A stretch of 64,000 nt of DNA from Diacronema lutheri. Lineage: Eukaryota; Haptophyta; Pavlovophyceae; Pavlovales; Pavlovaceae. Shown here piece by piece: positions 11,701 to 22,994 of this stretch. The stretch is taken from assembly GCA_019448385.1 (NCBI GenBank), contig JAGTXO010000023.1, positions 434,001-498,000 of the forward strand, given 5' to 3'. A program made the translations under genes and the position numbers. How positions within the stretch are numbered: position 1 is the first letter of the stretch; each line of letters opens with the position of its first letter. The notes beneath the pieces are model-generated. The model did no database searches and was not told the DNA's origin. It worked only from the letters and a program-made list of their open reading frames with translations.

Positions 11701-12209
11701 CGGCGGTCGGCGCCGCATGGGATGAGCGTGTCGACGGTGACCTGCACCCACTCGCCAAAGATGTAAAAGCGGAACGTGTACGCGCCTTGCGCCTTGCCCT
11801 CAGGCGGGTCTTCGTGCGAGACGCCATCCGCGGGCATCACGAGCTGCAGCAGCCGTGAGCGGCCCTTGTGCCGCGACGCGGCGACGGTCGAGAGCGCGCC
11901 AAGGAGATAGCAATCGCCGAGCGCACCCTGCACCACGTCGCCCGCTGCGGCGTCGCCAACGATGAGCGCGTGCGTGCTGCCCGCCGGCAGCGGCGCAAAC
12001 TCATCAGGCCGCAGCCACGCGACGACCGCGGCCATCGACGGCGGACGCGGCTTGCCCTTGCCATGGAGGGACGCGTCGGTGGGCGAGAAGTCGGGATCGG
12101 TCCAGAGCGATCCCGCCCGCACCTGCTTGAGCACCGCCGCCTGCTCGGCCGACCGCGGGAAAAGGTCGGGCCGCGTCACCGTCGATGGCGCGCCGCGAAA
12201 GACGGACAT
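8744..12209 (-). CDS. Calpain-family cysteine protease with three C2L-type domains
   Basis: Four exons: 12209-10216, 10126-9373, 9241-8983 and 8850-8744, giving 1,037 aa with all phases consistent. Residues about 30-345 form the C2-family protease core with the full triad: Cys100 in QGALGDCYLLGAL, His274 in QNHAYGLLL and Asn301 in RNPWG. Oxyanion Gln94 is also present. Three repeats follow, each with a Gly-rich 'W..NPQ..' opening and an 'LVPST' strand near its end (VPYVLVPSTF, SLVVVPSTS, RYLLIPSTY). These match calpain C2-like (CBSW) domains. No EF-hand domain or transmembrane segment is present, so this is an atypical, calpain-7/PalB-like arrangement. The last small exon adds a Cys-containing tail (DCPWHVCSICAAP). 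The exon 2 donor could be GTGGTG (used here) or GTGCAG three bases later. Likely a cytosolic Ca2+-regulated processing protease. Confidence 0.88.
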
Positions 12210-12292
12210 TCTTTAACGTTTCTTGAATTTCTTCCCTCCCCCCCCCAAATAATAATCGAAAATCGGCTCGACCCACCAGCCCCGGGCGCGAG
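12210..12292. promoter_or_regulatory. Shared 83-bp divergent promoter region with AT-rich core
   Basis: It lies between the calpain (minus) and DnaJ (plus) start codons. Unlike its surroundings it is AT-rich (TTCTTGAATTTC, AAATAATAATCGAAAATCGG) and carries a run of nine C at 12238-12246. Confidence 0.5.
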
Positions 12293-13192
12293 ATGCTTGC
12301 GACGCGCCTCGCGCGAGCAGCTCGAGTCGCACGCGCGCGCGCGCTGAGCAGCGCGCGCTCTCCGTACGACGTGTTGGGCGTCGGGCCTGGCGCGAGCGAA
12401 GCTGACATTAAGGCCGCGTACCGCAAGCTCGCCATGAAATACCACCCCGACCGGAACCCAGGCGACGCATCGAGCGCCGCGAAGTTCCAGGAGCTCTCGC
12501 AGGCGTACGCGCAGGTGTCCAACGGGGCCGGCGGCGGTGGCGCCAGGCAGGCGTATGAGCAGCGGGGCAGCCCGGGCTTTGGCCGCGCCGGCGCGCGGCG
12601 CAGCCCGTACGGCGGCGGGTTTGGCTCGGCGGGCGGCGGGTTTTCGGCGTCGGACGCGGAGGCGCGCCGGCAGTTTGAGGAGCTGTTCGGCAGCATGGAG
12701 TCGATTTTGCGCGAGATGCAGCGGCAGCGCGCGGGCGGTGGCTTTGCCGATTCGCGCTTCGGCGCGCGCTCGACCTCGGTCCGTCAGGAACTCGTGCGAC
12801 GCGCGGACGGCCGGACTGTGCTGCGCACGACGACGACGACGGTCGGCGCGGACGGCGCGCACACGGTCGAGACGAGCGAGCAGGAGCTACCGGGCGGCGC
12901 TGGGGCCATGGGTGCCAGCCCATTTGGCTTTGCCTCGGGCGGCGGCGCGGGCGACGCGCGTGGCTTTGGCGGGGGCGAGCCGCGCGCGCGCGCGCGCGAC
13001 GGGGCAGAGGGGACGGCGTGGCGGCGCGAGCAGGCGGAACGGCAGGCGGCGGCACAGCAGGCGGCGCAGCAGGCGGCGAGCGCAGTGAGCGGGGTGCTCT
13101 GGCGCGCGCTCAAAGCGTCCGTGTATCGAGCCATCCGCCGAAGGGTTGACCCGATCATCAACCGGCTCTTTGGCGGCGGAGGCGGCAAGTGA
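12293..13192 (+). CDS. DnaJ/Hsp40 co-chaperone, probably mitochondrial
   Basis: Single exon, 299 aa. Residues 1-22 are Arg/Ala-rich without acidic residues, as in a mitochondrial presequence. A J domain spans about residues 24-87 with the HPD motif at 51-53 ([10 protein letters not shown]), the loop that stimulates Hsp70 ATPase. A Gly/Ser/Phe-rich region follows, then an Ala/Gln-rich helix and a basic C-terminus ([15 protein letters not shown]). There is no CxxCxGxG zinc domain, so it is a class C (or reduced class B) J protein. The start is supported by the divergent calpain promoter immediately upstream. Confidence 0.88.
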   Translation: MLATRLARAARVARARALSSARSPYDVLGVGPGASEADIKAAYRKLAMKYHPDRNPGDASSAAKFQELSQAYAQVSNGAGGGGARQAYEQRGSPGFGRAGARRSPYGGGFGSAGGGFSASDAEARRQFEELFGSMESILREMQRQRAGGGFADSRFGARSTSVRQELVRRADGRTVLRTTTTTVGADGAHTVETSEQELPGGAGAMGASPFGFASGGGAGDARGFGGGEPRARARDGAEGTAWRREQAERQAAAQQAAQQAASAVSGVLWRALKASVYRAIRRRVDPIINRLFGGGGGK

Positions 13193-13446
13193 CGCGCGCG
13201 CGCGCCATCGCAGGCCGCGCACATCCAGCAGCGACGGCTGGCAACGTGCTGGCGAGCCGGATGGCAGGCTCTCGCGAGGGCGGCCGCCAAACGGCTCGGC
13301 CGCCTCCACGCTTAAAAAAACTAACTTTAGAACTGCTGGCTGGTGCACAACCAGGAGGGAACCGGGCCGCGCGGACCTGCACCGTCGGAAGCTCCCATCT
13401 CGCAGCGGGCGCCTTGGGCGTCGGGCCCTGCCTTGCCGCTCGCGCG

Positions 13447-15759
13447 ATGGGGCGGCGAAAGATTCTGATCGAGCGCATCGAGAACGAGCGCCACCGGCAG
13501 GTCACCTTCATGAAGCGCAAGAACGGCCTGATGAAGAAGGCGACCGAGCTGTCGGTGCTGTGCGACTGCGACGTTGGCCTTATCGTCTTCTCCAACCAAC
13601 GCAAGCTATTCCTCTACTCGTCCAAGGACATCAACGAGCTGCTCGTGCAGTACACCGAGTACACGGGCATGCCCGAGGTCCGCACCAACGACGACTACTT
13701 CCGCGACGTTGACCGGCGCGGCCGCAAGGCGGCGAGCGCAGCCGGCGCCGCGGTGGGCGGCGACGACGATGACGACGACGATGGCGAAGGCGACGAGGAG
13801 CTTGACGAGACGGAGTTGCCAAACGGGCGGGAAATAGGCGTGGCCGCCGTGCCCAACGCGCACATCATGGCGCAGGCCGCCGCGCTCCACGGCGCATGCG
13901 GCGTAGGCGGCTGCCATCTCGGCGGCGGGCAGCCCTTCGCATCGGCCGAGCCGCCCGCGCTGCGGATCAGCATGCCGAGCGCGAGCGCGGACGGCGGGTA
14001 CGCGCCCGACCCGCTCTCCGGCACCACCTCCGCTTCGGGGGACCAGCCCGCCTCGGCCGGCGGCGGCGGCGGCGGCTGCGGCGCGCACAAGCAATCGCGC
14101 AACAAGAAGAAGCTCTCCATCGCTGTGCCGCACGCGGGCGCGGCGGGCTGGTGCGGCAGCGGCGGTGGCGGCAGCGAGGGCGATGGCGCGAGCGCGGGCC
14201 CCACGCCGCTCTCCGCGCTCGCCGGCGCCGGCGCGTGCGGCGCGCAGTGCAACTCGACGTGCGAGGCCGCCGAGGCGATGGCCGCGCTGATGCAGGCCCC
14301 GGCACCGTGCGCGGCGCGCGGCGGCGCGGCCGCGGCGGGCTCAGCCGCGCCGTCGTCGCTCACGCCACTCGGCCCGTTGCTCACGTCGCTTCCATCGCCG
14401 CTCCTCTTCTGCGAGCCGCAGGGGGCGGGCAATGGCGCCCCGCTTCATTATGCGGGCGTGCGATCGGCGGGCGCGCCGGGAGCGCATGGCGGCGCGTTCG
14501 GAAGCGCAGGCGGCGGCGGTTGTGGCGTGGGGTGCGGCGGCGCGGGCGGCGGCGTCGCGCTCTTTCCGACCAACGTGCGCGCGGCGCGCCGCGACCGCGG
14601 CCGTGCCGCGGCCGTGCCGCGACAGACGGCCGCCGCCCCAGCCGCTGCCCCGGCCGCCGCCCCCCCCATCGCCGCGCGCCGCGCGCCGCCGATCCACCGC
14701 CCAACTGCCGCGCGCGCGCGCGCGCGCGCGCGCGCGCTCGCATTGCGCAGGACCTGCCTGTGACGCCGCTCGCGCAGTTTTTGATGCAGGGCGGCGACCC
14801 GAGCAACATGACTTCGAACGCTGCGGTCGCGGCGGCAGCTTATTGGCGGCCACCCCCGGTGAGCGGGCTGCGCGGTCCCGGGCACAAGGGTCCGCCGGCC
14901 GGCGCGCACGGCGCGCACTCCGCGCTGCCGGCCTTTGGCGCGGGCGCTGAGTGCAGTGCGTACGGCCAGCATCTCGCGCACGGGCACGAGCCAACCGCGC
15001 AGCAGCTCGAGCAGGTCGCCGCGGCGGTGCACGCCGTGTCGCGCTCGGACAGGTTTGCGCGCGCGCACGGCGGCGCGGCCGTCGAAAGCGGCGAGCACTT
15101 GGACGGCGGCGGCGCGGCGGACGGCCCCGCGCTGAGCATCGGCTCGCCCTTCGACGCGGCCTGCTCGGCGCTCGGTGCGCACGTGGGCGGCGCGATCAAC
15201 GGCAGAGGAGGCGGGAACTCCGCGCGCGCCACGGCGGAGGCCGCGCGGGCGTACGGCTTGGGGTGCGTGTGCGCGCGCGCGCGCGCGCGCGAGACTGGCG
15301 CGGTGCAGATGCTGTTGGGCGGTGGGTGACGCTCACGCTCGGCGCCCATCCGCCGCGCGCCTCGCCGACCCGGCCGCCGCCGCGCGCGCGCGCAGGCAGC
15401 CTGCGCCCCGGTGCGAGCCGACCAGCGGAGCCGCGCACGAGCGGCCTGAGCGGTCGGCGCCGGCGTTTGCTTGTCCTCCGCACGCTGGCACGGCAGGCGC
15501 GACCGCGCCTCCCGCGCCCGCGATGGCGGAGCAGCAGGCGCATGCGCAGAGCGCTCGTGGCGGCGAGCCGTGCATCGTGCCGCACGCGCACGAGCGGAAA
15601 GACGTTCTGCGCTGGGGCACGTTCGGCGCGGCGGATGCGAGCGGCTCGTGTGATGGCAACGGGAATGGCGAGGCGCACGGCGGCGTCGGCGCGCAGCCGG
15701 AGCGCCTAAGCTGCAGCGTGGAGGGCGATGTTGCGAGCAAGCGCATGCGGTCGGCGTGA
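13447..15759 (+). CDS. MEF2-type MADS-box transcription factor
   Basis: Three exons (13447-14574, 14751-15262, 15396-15759) give 667 aa. Introns begin GTGCGC and GTGCGT and end CAG, and phases match. Residues 1-60 are a canonical MADS domain ([53 protein letters not shown]). The GRRKI start and LCDCDVG core are type II/MEF2-like rather than SRF-like. A short MEF2-like extension follows ([13 protein letters not shown]), then a run of seven Asp at about 102-108. The remainder is low-complexity Gly/Ala/Ser. The ATG is chosen because the MADS box begins with it, although the frame is open upstream. The last exon contains a 25-bp sequence repeated at 16032. Confidence 0.9.
15596..15620 (+). repeat. 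25-bp direct repeat, copy 1 (in MADS last exon)
   Basis: This 25-bp sequence starting GGAAAGACGTTCTGCG is identical to 16032-16056 and encodes KDVLRWGT in the MADS-box product. Confidence 0.9.
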
Positions 15760-16295
15760 TCGGATCACCGGCCCGCGAGCGCCGCGTGCGGCCAAGCCTT
15801 GCCGTTCGAGGCGGGCTCGGTCACACGCCGCCAGCGTTTGCGGCTTGAACTCACCGTGGACATGCTCGGTGCTGTGCCATGTACCTCACCCTCGCTTTGC
15901 GCTTTGCGCGACATTCCCACTCTCACCGTCTCATCACGGTCGTTGTCCACGTCTCTGTCTGGTCGCTCTCAGGTCAGTCACATCGCACCAAACCTTCACT
16001 GTGAACTCCGGGCGGAAAGTTCGAAGTTGCTGGAAAGACGTTCTGCGCTGGGGCACTCGCGGCATGTCCGGCTGCACGCGCACGTCGAGGAGCGGGCGCG
16101 CTGGCGAACTCCTGCCGCGAAGGAGCCGCGATGCCGGCGCGGCTCTCGTGCCGGCGTTCGGCCCCGAAGGAAATCCGCTGGCTTCGGCTCCGGAGTTCTG
16201 CCGCAACCTGAATTCCGGAGTCCGCAATACAAATTGCCCGGCCGTGGAGGCGGAGCCAGGCGCGTGATCACTCGCGGCGCCAGCCAGCCGGCACG
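15760..16295. other. Intergenic region holding a partial duplication
   Basis: A 536-bp gap between the MADS-box stop and the TBC start. It holds the second copy of the 25-bp repeat (16032-16056) and somewhat lower-GC sequence around 15930-16020 (CTCACCGTCTCATC, CACTGTGAACTCCGG). A plus-strand frame through the repeat reads [14 protein letters not shown] before degenerating. No gene is supported. Confidence 0.5.
16032..16056 (+). repeat. 25-bp direct repeat, copy 2 (intergenic)
   Basis: Exact copy of 15596-15620, 436 bp downstream. The translated similarity stops at the repeat edges apart from one Gly. Confidence 0.9.
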
Positions 16296-18127
16296 ATGAG
16301 CGCGAGCGTCTCGGCGGCGCACGGCCGGTGCGACGAGCTCTGCGCATGCAAGGGTAGACGCAGAGACGGAGACGCGGGCGGCGCGCGCGTCGTTGTTGGG
16401 CGCGCGCTCGCAGGCGCGCACGCCGACGACGAGCGCGCAGAGATCGAGCCAGACGAGGCGGCGCCAAGGTGGCGCCCGTCGCCGTGCTCGGCGAGCCTGG
16501 AGCGCGTGGCGAGCATTGACGATTGGCCCGATACGCCGCCCAACCCTCCGCTCGCGTGCGCGCTCGCCGGCGCGCCAAACGTTGGCGGCGCGCCGACCGA
16601 GCTGCGGCTGCGCATCGACGAGGCGACGCAGTCGGCGCGAGCACGGGCCGACGGCGGCGTGGAGGGCGCATCGTCGGACGCAGCGGCGGGAAACGCTTTC
16701 ACGAGCTCAACGCGCCCCACCTCTTACTGGGCTTCGCGCCCGGTATCGCCAGGCGCTGGCGCGCGCGCCCGCGCGAGCTTGGTGCGTGCGTCTACCGCGC
16801 CTCTCGATCCTCAGGTGGTGGCGGCGACGGCGCTGGCGCACGCGGTCGTGGCGCTGGCGGCGGAGCAGCCGTCGCGCGAGGCGCGTCGCCGGCTGCGCGA
16901 CGAGCACCGCCGCGACGAAGAGATGCTGCGCGCGCTCGTTGAATGGCGGACGCACTTGTCGCCACACTTTGCGACTGCACGCACCTCACGCCGGCTGCAA
17001 CACCTCGTGCGCACAGGCGTGCCGCCCGCCGTGCGCCCCGAGCTGTGGAAAATGGCGATCGGCAACGCGCTCGGCATCACGCGCGAGCATGTTGCGGCGT
17101 GCGGCACCGCGGGCGCGGGTGTGGACGACGCGGAGGCGGAGGCGAAGCGCGCACGCACGGAGGCAGCGCTTCGCAGGATGGTCGAGGTGGACATGGCGCG
17201 CACTCTGCCCGAGCTGAGCGCGCTCTTCACCAGCGACGGCGAGCTGTACGGAGCGTGCGTGTTCGCACTCCGGTCGTGTGCGCTCCTGTCGCCACACGGT
17301 TGGTGGTGCGGCTACGTGCAAGGGCAGACATTTCTCGGCGCTGTGCTCTCGCTCAACTGCGAGGGCGACGAGCTGCTCGCCGCGCAGATGCTTGCAAACC
17401 TGATGAACCGCCCGCTGCTGCGCGCCCTCTACTCGATGGAGCCAACGGCCAGGACCCGCTCCTTCGAGCTGCACGACGAGCTGCTCGCGCTCGCGCTTCC
17501 GCGCGTGCGCGCGCGCTTCTGCGGGGCGGGCGTGCGCGCGGAGCAGTACGTGCTCGACTGGTTTCTCACGCTCTTCGCAAAGGTGCAGCGCCCACGCACG
17601 CGCGCGCTGGCAGTGTGCGTGCTTGCACGCGCCGTGCGCGCGCGACATGGCGAAGGGAAGGGCGGCCGGCCGCGCCGCCGTGGCAGGACGCGCGCACGCA
17701 CGCTGCTGCCTGCGTCGCGCTGCCTGCCCGCGCGCTCATCGCCGCCGCGCCGCTCGCGCGCGTGGCGCAGGCGCTGCCGCTCGACGTGGCCGTCCGGCTG
17801 TGGGACCTCATCCTCGTCGAAGGCGATGCGGCCCTCTTCCGAGCTGCCATCGGAATGCTCGGACACCACGCGCCGCTTCTGCTCGACGCGCAGCTCGAGG
17901 ACGACGAGCTGATGCGCCTCGTCTCGAGGCTGCCGCCGCCCGCGACCGTCGCCGAGGCCGACGCGCTCGTGGCGAGCGTGCACGGCACGTGCCTGCCCGC
18001 GCACCTCATCGTTGAGCGGCTTGGCCGCATCGGGGCGAGCGCGGACGCAGCGGCACACCGCCGCGCGTCGCAGCCAGGCGGTGGCGCTGCGCCCGCGCCG
18101 ATTGGGGCGGCGGCCGCCACGGAGTAA
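16296..18127 (+). CDS. TBC-domain Rab GTPase-activating protein
   Basis: Exons 16296-17582 and 17771-18127 give 547 aa; the intron starts GTGCAG and ends GCGCAG, phase 0. The N-terminal 170 residues are low complexity. The TBC domain spans about residues 240-500. It starts with the 'RTGVPPAVRPELWK' block, has the arginine finger (VDMARTLPEL; Asp299, Arg302) and the glutamine finger (GYVQGQ; Gln342), and ends in 'ALPLDVAVRLWDLILVEGD', formed exactly across the splice. Both catalytic residues are present, so active Rab GAP function in membrane traffic is likely. The Rab target cannot be inferred. Confidence 0.88.
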
Positions 18128-18563
18128 CCGATCGTGGACGCGGGCGCAGCGCGCGCGCCGCCGCTGGCCTCGCTGCGCGTGCGAACCGCTGCGCGTGTCG
18201 GCGCGCTGCCGGCAGTCGTGATGCCGCTCACAATTGCGGAGTCACTGTCCGTCGGCGTCACGCCAGGCTCGCGGAGCGAGTAGGCGCGCGCCGTTCGCAG
18301 CATTGCGTTCTCACGCCGCCATGGCGCAGCATGGTGGATCGGCGCAGCGCGGCCCTGCGCGAGTTCGAGACGGTCCGCAATCAGACCACGGTCGGGGCAT
18401 GTTGCGTGCAAGCGTGCTGCATGCACTCGCCTGTGACTGATGAGGTTGCCCCGGACTGGGGGGCACGAAAATTCCATCCCCCATGTGCTACCCACAAAAT
18501 TACTGCCCAACTGCTCAGTTCCTTAAGCCAGCACGCGGCCGTCATCGGGCGTAGGTGTTACAC
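18128..18563. other. Intergenic region upstream of the PAS gene
   Basis: A 436-bp gap. The last 120 bp before 18564 are the least GC-rich part (AAAATTCCATCCCC, CACAAAATTACTGCCC) and are the likely promoter/5' UTR of the PAS gene. No coding frame is supported. Confidence 0.4.
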
Positions 18564-21500
18564 ATGGACGACAACCTCCCGGGTGCGCTCCCCGGGCAGG
18601 CGGCGATCTACGATGACATCGACCATCTCGTGCAGCAGTAAGGGCTGCCGCGCGCACGCGTGCCGAACGCGTGCTGCTCGGTCGCCACCTTCCCCTCTCC
18701 GCGCGCACGCGTGCGTGCGCGCGCGCGCGCCTGGGCGCGCGCTCACCGCGCGCGTCCCATGCCTCTTCCCCCATCCGCAGCCACGCGCTCTGACGCGCGA
18801 CACGCATTGCGCACCGCGTCCGACCGCGCGCAGCTTTGGCTGGTCTGCGCAAGACCTCGAGGATCTCGATCCCGAGGGCCGGCTGCAGCTGGCTGGTGAC
18901 CGTCCGTACGCTTCGCCGCTTGGGCCGCCGCCGCCGCACGTCGCCGACCTCGCCACGCAGCAGCAGGCGGCGGCGCAGTACGGCGGCGCGTACGAGCTCA
19001 ACGGGCAAGCACTCATGGCACAGGGCGCTATCTCGCTCGATGCGCTGCTCGCGCCCGCCTCTGGCGGCGCGTCCGTGCCCGCGTCCGCGTCCGACTCCGG
19101 CTCGATCGCGGCCACCGGGCCGGCGAGCAGACGCCGCTCCGCCGAGGTCGACGGCGCGGTAGTGCAGCGCACGCTTGAGGAGTTCCGGCCCTTCTCGCCC
19201 GGTGGCTTTACGCCGCCACCCACGCGCGCGAATTTTCTGGGCCGCGCGCCCGCGCAGCCTGTCGCGCATCAGCCGCCGCCGTTGCATGCCGCGCTGCACC
19301 ACCCGCAGCCGCAGCACGCGTGCCCGCCGCTGTTCCAGCCGCCGCACGCGGTGCACGGGCCCGGCTGCTGCTCGCAGCCGCTCGCGCGTCTCTCCAGCCC
19401 GGGTGGCTCGGGCTCGCCGCATCTGCTGCAGCGGCCGTCGCACCCGTCGACGCCGTCATCGTCGCGGACGCCGTCCGACTGTTCGGACCCGACTGCGCAG
19501 CTGGCGGCCGCAGGCAACTTTTTCTGGGAGCGGTGCGCCGTGGAGGGCTCGCGCCTGACGCGTCTCACCGACGCCGTGCCGCCCGGCGGCGCCGGTGCCG
19601 CTGGCGCTGGCGGCGGCGGCGGCGGCGGGCCGCCGAGCATTGGGCAGTACGTCGGCGGCGTGTCGGACGGCTCGGCGGTCTCGATCGGCGAGATCTGCAT
19701 GGTGCGCCCGTTCATGCAGTCGCAGTCGATGCTGCACTACTGGTTCCGCACATGGAAGGTCCCGCGCATCACCATCTCCGTCGCCAACGCGCGCTCAGCG
19801 GGTGCGGCAGCGGCGCGCACGCGACCGCCGTGAAGCGCGCGGCGCCGCGCCCCGTTTGCAACCGGCGCGCCGCCCTCCCGCCGCCGCGCCGCACCGCCTG
19901 ACACGAAACGGCCGGCTGCACGCTCCAACGGCGCGCGACGCTCGCCGCGCAGGCGCGGGCTGCACCATCTGCCTGCATGCAATCACCGTCTCCGCGCCAT
20001 CGGACACTATCACGCCCATCGAGATGCGCGGCACGACGCGCATGCCGCTCGTCGGCGGGCAGGCCACCTTCTCGGGGCTCATGTTTGGAACCACGTCCTA
20101 CTCGCACTCGAACAACCTTTTCCACCTGCTCGCGACCGTATGCGCGCGCGCCGCCGCCGCCGCGCGCCGCGCCGCGCGAGCCCAGCGGCGGGCGCGTGCG
20201 TGCGTGCAGCTGGCGAAGGGCGCGGGCCGGCGCAGCGCCGTGTGCGAGCGGGTGACGGCCGCCACGTGGCGGTTGGCCCCCTGCATGCCCGCCGCTCTCG
20301 CGCACGCGCGCCCTCGCCGCCTTTGCCCCGCGCGCGCCCGATCGCCCGCTCGCTCACGCGCCGCACACGCCCGCCTCGCTTGTCTACTCCGCCCGCCACC
20401 CGCCGCGCTCCCCCCCCCCCCCCCCCCCCCCCCGCGCGCGCGCACCGCGCAGATTGAGTGCGCCGGCCGCGTCGTCGACGGGCGCATCTCGACGGGCCTG
20501 CACGTCTTCTCGAAGAACAAGCAACGCGCCGGGACGCACTCGGCGGGCTCGGGGGCCCAACCCGCGCGTCCCCGCACGGGCTCGCAGTTTCTGGAGACGG
20601 CGGGCGGGAACGCGGCCGGCCCGTGGTCGTCGTGCTGCCCGTCGTCGTCGCACGGCGGGAGCGAGCTGACGGTGGCAAACGACCTGGCGGAGGGCGACGA
20701 GTGGGGTTCGCCCGTCGCCACCGGCGGTGGCCCCGCCGACGGCGCGGGTTACGCGGGCGGCGGCGGCGGCGGCGGCTGCGGTGGCGCGCACCTCGGCACG
20801 CCGTACGCGTCGGAGCTCGCGCTCGGCGCACGCGGCTCGCCCAAGCGGCGCACGTCTGAGTCGCCGGTGCTGCTCGCCAACATGGCGGGCGCGGCGAGCG
20901 CATGCCGCGGCGGCGAAGCGTTTGGCGGCGCGCCGTTCATCTCCGACGTGAAGCGGCAGCGCTCGGCGAATGAGCGCGGCTCGCCGCTCGGCTCGCCGAG
21001 GGTCGGCTCACCCGCCAGCCTGGGCTCGCCGTTGCAACGCGTCGCCAGCCGCGAGCGCGCGCCATCAATCTACGTGCACGACGCCGAGGACGGGCCCGCG
21101 TGTGCAGCGATGGGCGGCGCCGAGCTGGACGGCTACTGCTGCGCGGATGGCAGCCGGCGCGTCTCGGCGACGGGCATGCCACCGCGCACGCTCCGGCCAG
21201 CACGCTCGCCTCTCGGCCACGACGGCGCGGGCAACGCGCTCCTCTCGGACAACCGCTCACGCCGAGCGTCGGACTCGGGCACGTCGCCGGGCTGCGCGCG
21301 CCGCGCCGCCGTCGAAGTCGCCGACGAGGCGTCGCGCCCGCCGCCACCGCCGCCGCTCCGGCTGCGCGTGCAAGTCGGTGCCGACGGCGGCCGCCGTTTC
21401 GCGCCCGTGCCTCCGCCGCCGCCGTCCAACGCTGGCGCGGCGCGCGCGGCGCGCGCGTCGGCGGACGCGAGCGGCGACGAGGCCGAGGTGCCATCGTGGC

Positions 21501-22879
21501 TGGTGGACGAGGAGGCGTGCCACTGCCTGCGCGGCTCGCGCCTCTTCACCGTCGCGCTACACGTGGCGACGGGCACCTCCGCCGTCGCGACGCCGCACTG
21601 CGCCGACGGCGCCGCCGCGCAGGGCGCGGACGCGCGCGCGCGTCCCGACGAGCCGCGGCAGCCAGCCGATGGGCAGCGGCCGTCGGCCGTTCAGCGCCAC
21701 GCACTCGGCGCGGGCGAGGGCGCAACGCAGCCGCCGCCGTCGCCGCTCGCCATCTCCGTTCGCTACGTCTCGACCAACCTCGACGACGAGCTCGGACGCG
21801 GCGGCTCGCTCGCCGGCGCGGTCGGCCTGCCGGTCTCGGCGCTCTTCTGCACGGACGACGCGCAGCTCATCGCCGCGGCGCTCGGCGAGCTGTGGCCGAG
21901 CTGGCGCGCGCCGTCGCACTCCCTCGTGACGCACGCCGGCGCGCTCGGCGACGCGCACGGCGCGCCCGTGTGCGCCGGAGGGTCGGTCGACCTGGGCGAG
22001 CGCACGCTCCGCGCGCATGCACTGCCTGGCGCGTACGCCGGGCTGCGTGTGCACGCGGTCTTGCTGTGCACGCCGCCGCCGCCTGCCGCCGACGCGCCCG
22101 ACGCGCCGCTCGCGCGACCGCACGTGACGCTCGCGTGCCGCGCGCTCGCGCCGGGCGAGGTGGTCGGCACGGACGGCGCGCGCGGCGGCGAGGAGCTCGC
22201 GGACGCACCCGGCTGCCATGGCGGTGCGGCCGACTCGGCGTCCGCCGCGCTCTCCGTGCTCGCCGAGTGCGGCGACGTGATCGCGCGGCTCGACGCGCAG
22301 ATGCGCGTCTGTTACATCTCGCCAAACTGCTACGAGCTCGTAGGCTACGCACCGCACGAGCTGCTCGGCCTTGAGCTCACCGCCGCCGGCTGGCTGATGC
22401 ACGCCGACGACGCCCGGCAGCTGCGCGCGGCGGCGCTCGACCCGGCGCACCGCGCGGCCGCCGAGGCGCAGGTCGCCACGCGCGCGCTGGGCGTGAGCGG
22501 CGGCAAGGCTCGGCGCAGGCCGCCCGCCGTCCGCCTCCGCTCGTTCGCTCGCCTCGGCTGCCGCGCCTCGGCCGCGCTCTCGTGGGCCGAGCTCGTCCTC
22601 ACGCACACCTACGGGCCGGCCTCCTTCGACGAGTCGGCGGGCGCGTCGCTCGTGCCCGCGCTCGAGGCGATCACAGTCTCGATGCGCGAGCAGGAGTGGC
22701 GGCGGTACGAGGGCGCGTCGCCCGCCGGCGCGCTCGGCGGCGCGCACGCCGGCGCCGATGGCGCAGGCGTGTGCGCGTTTGGCCGGCAGGTTTCTCACGC
22801 GCTGCCGGGCGCAGCGAGCAGCTCGCCGTCGGCGCACGTTGGCGGCGTGCTCGGCCTCGCGGACGACGACATGTACTGA
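18564..22879 (+). CDS. Large PAS-domain protein with an unassigned beta-rich region (candidate transcription regulator)
   Basis: Four exons (18564-18637, 18834-19801, 19953-20137, 20453-22879) give 1,217 aa, with all phases consistent. Exon 1 encodes only MDDNLPGALPGQAAIYDDI and a few more residues; its donor is GTAAGG. Residues about 300-450, split over exons 2-4, form a dense non-repetitive block (CMVRPFMQSQSMLHYWFRTW, CTICLHAITV, GGQATFSGLMFGTTSYSHS, RISTGLHVFSKNK). It looks like alternating beta strands, as in an immunoglobulin-fold/p53-like DNA-binding domain, but the family was not recognised. A PAS domain lies at about 1008-1075 (VIARLDAQMRVCYISPNC, LVGYAPHELLG). The rest is Ser/Gly/Pro-rich. 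PAS plus a probable DNA-binding fold suggests a regulator responding to light, redox state or a small ligand. That role is inference. Confidence 0.72.
20410..20433 (+). repeat. C24 homopolymer in intron 3 of the PAS gene
   Basis: Twenty-four consecutive C end 19 bases before the CAG acceptor at 20450-20452, in the position of a polypyrimidine tract. Confidence 0.9.
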
Positions 22880-22994
22880 GGCTTGCGCCGACCGCCGTCA
22901 GCATCTGCACGGGAGCGTTCGAAGCAGAATTCGTCCCCTTTGTAAGGTGTGTGCCCATTTGTGTCTGCAGAGCGTTTAGGACAGGCTGCTACAC

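Noticed and set aside
21557-22837. 426-residue minus-strand frame opposite the PAS domain
   Set aside because: Arg/His/Val-rich mirror frame; the PAS motif is clear on the plus strand.
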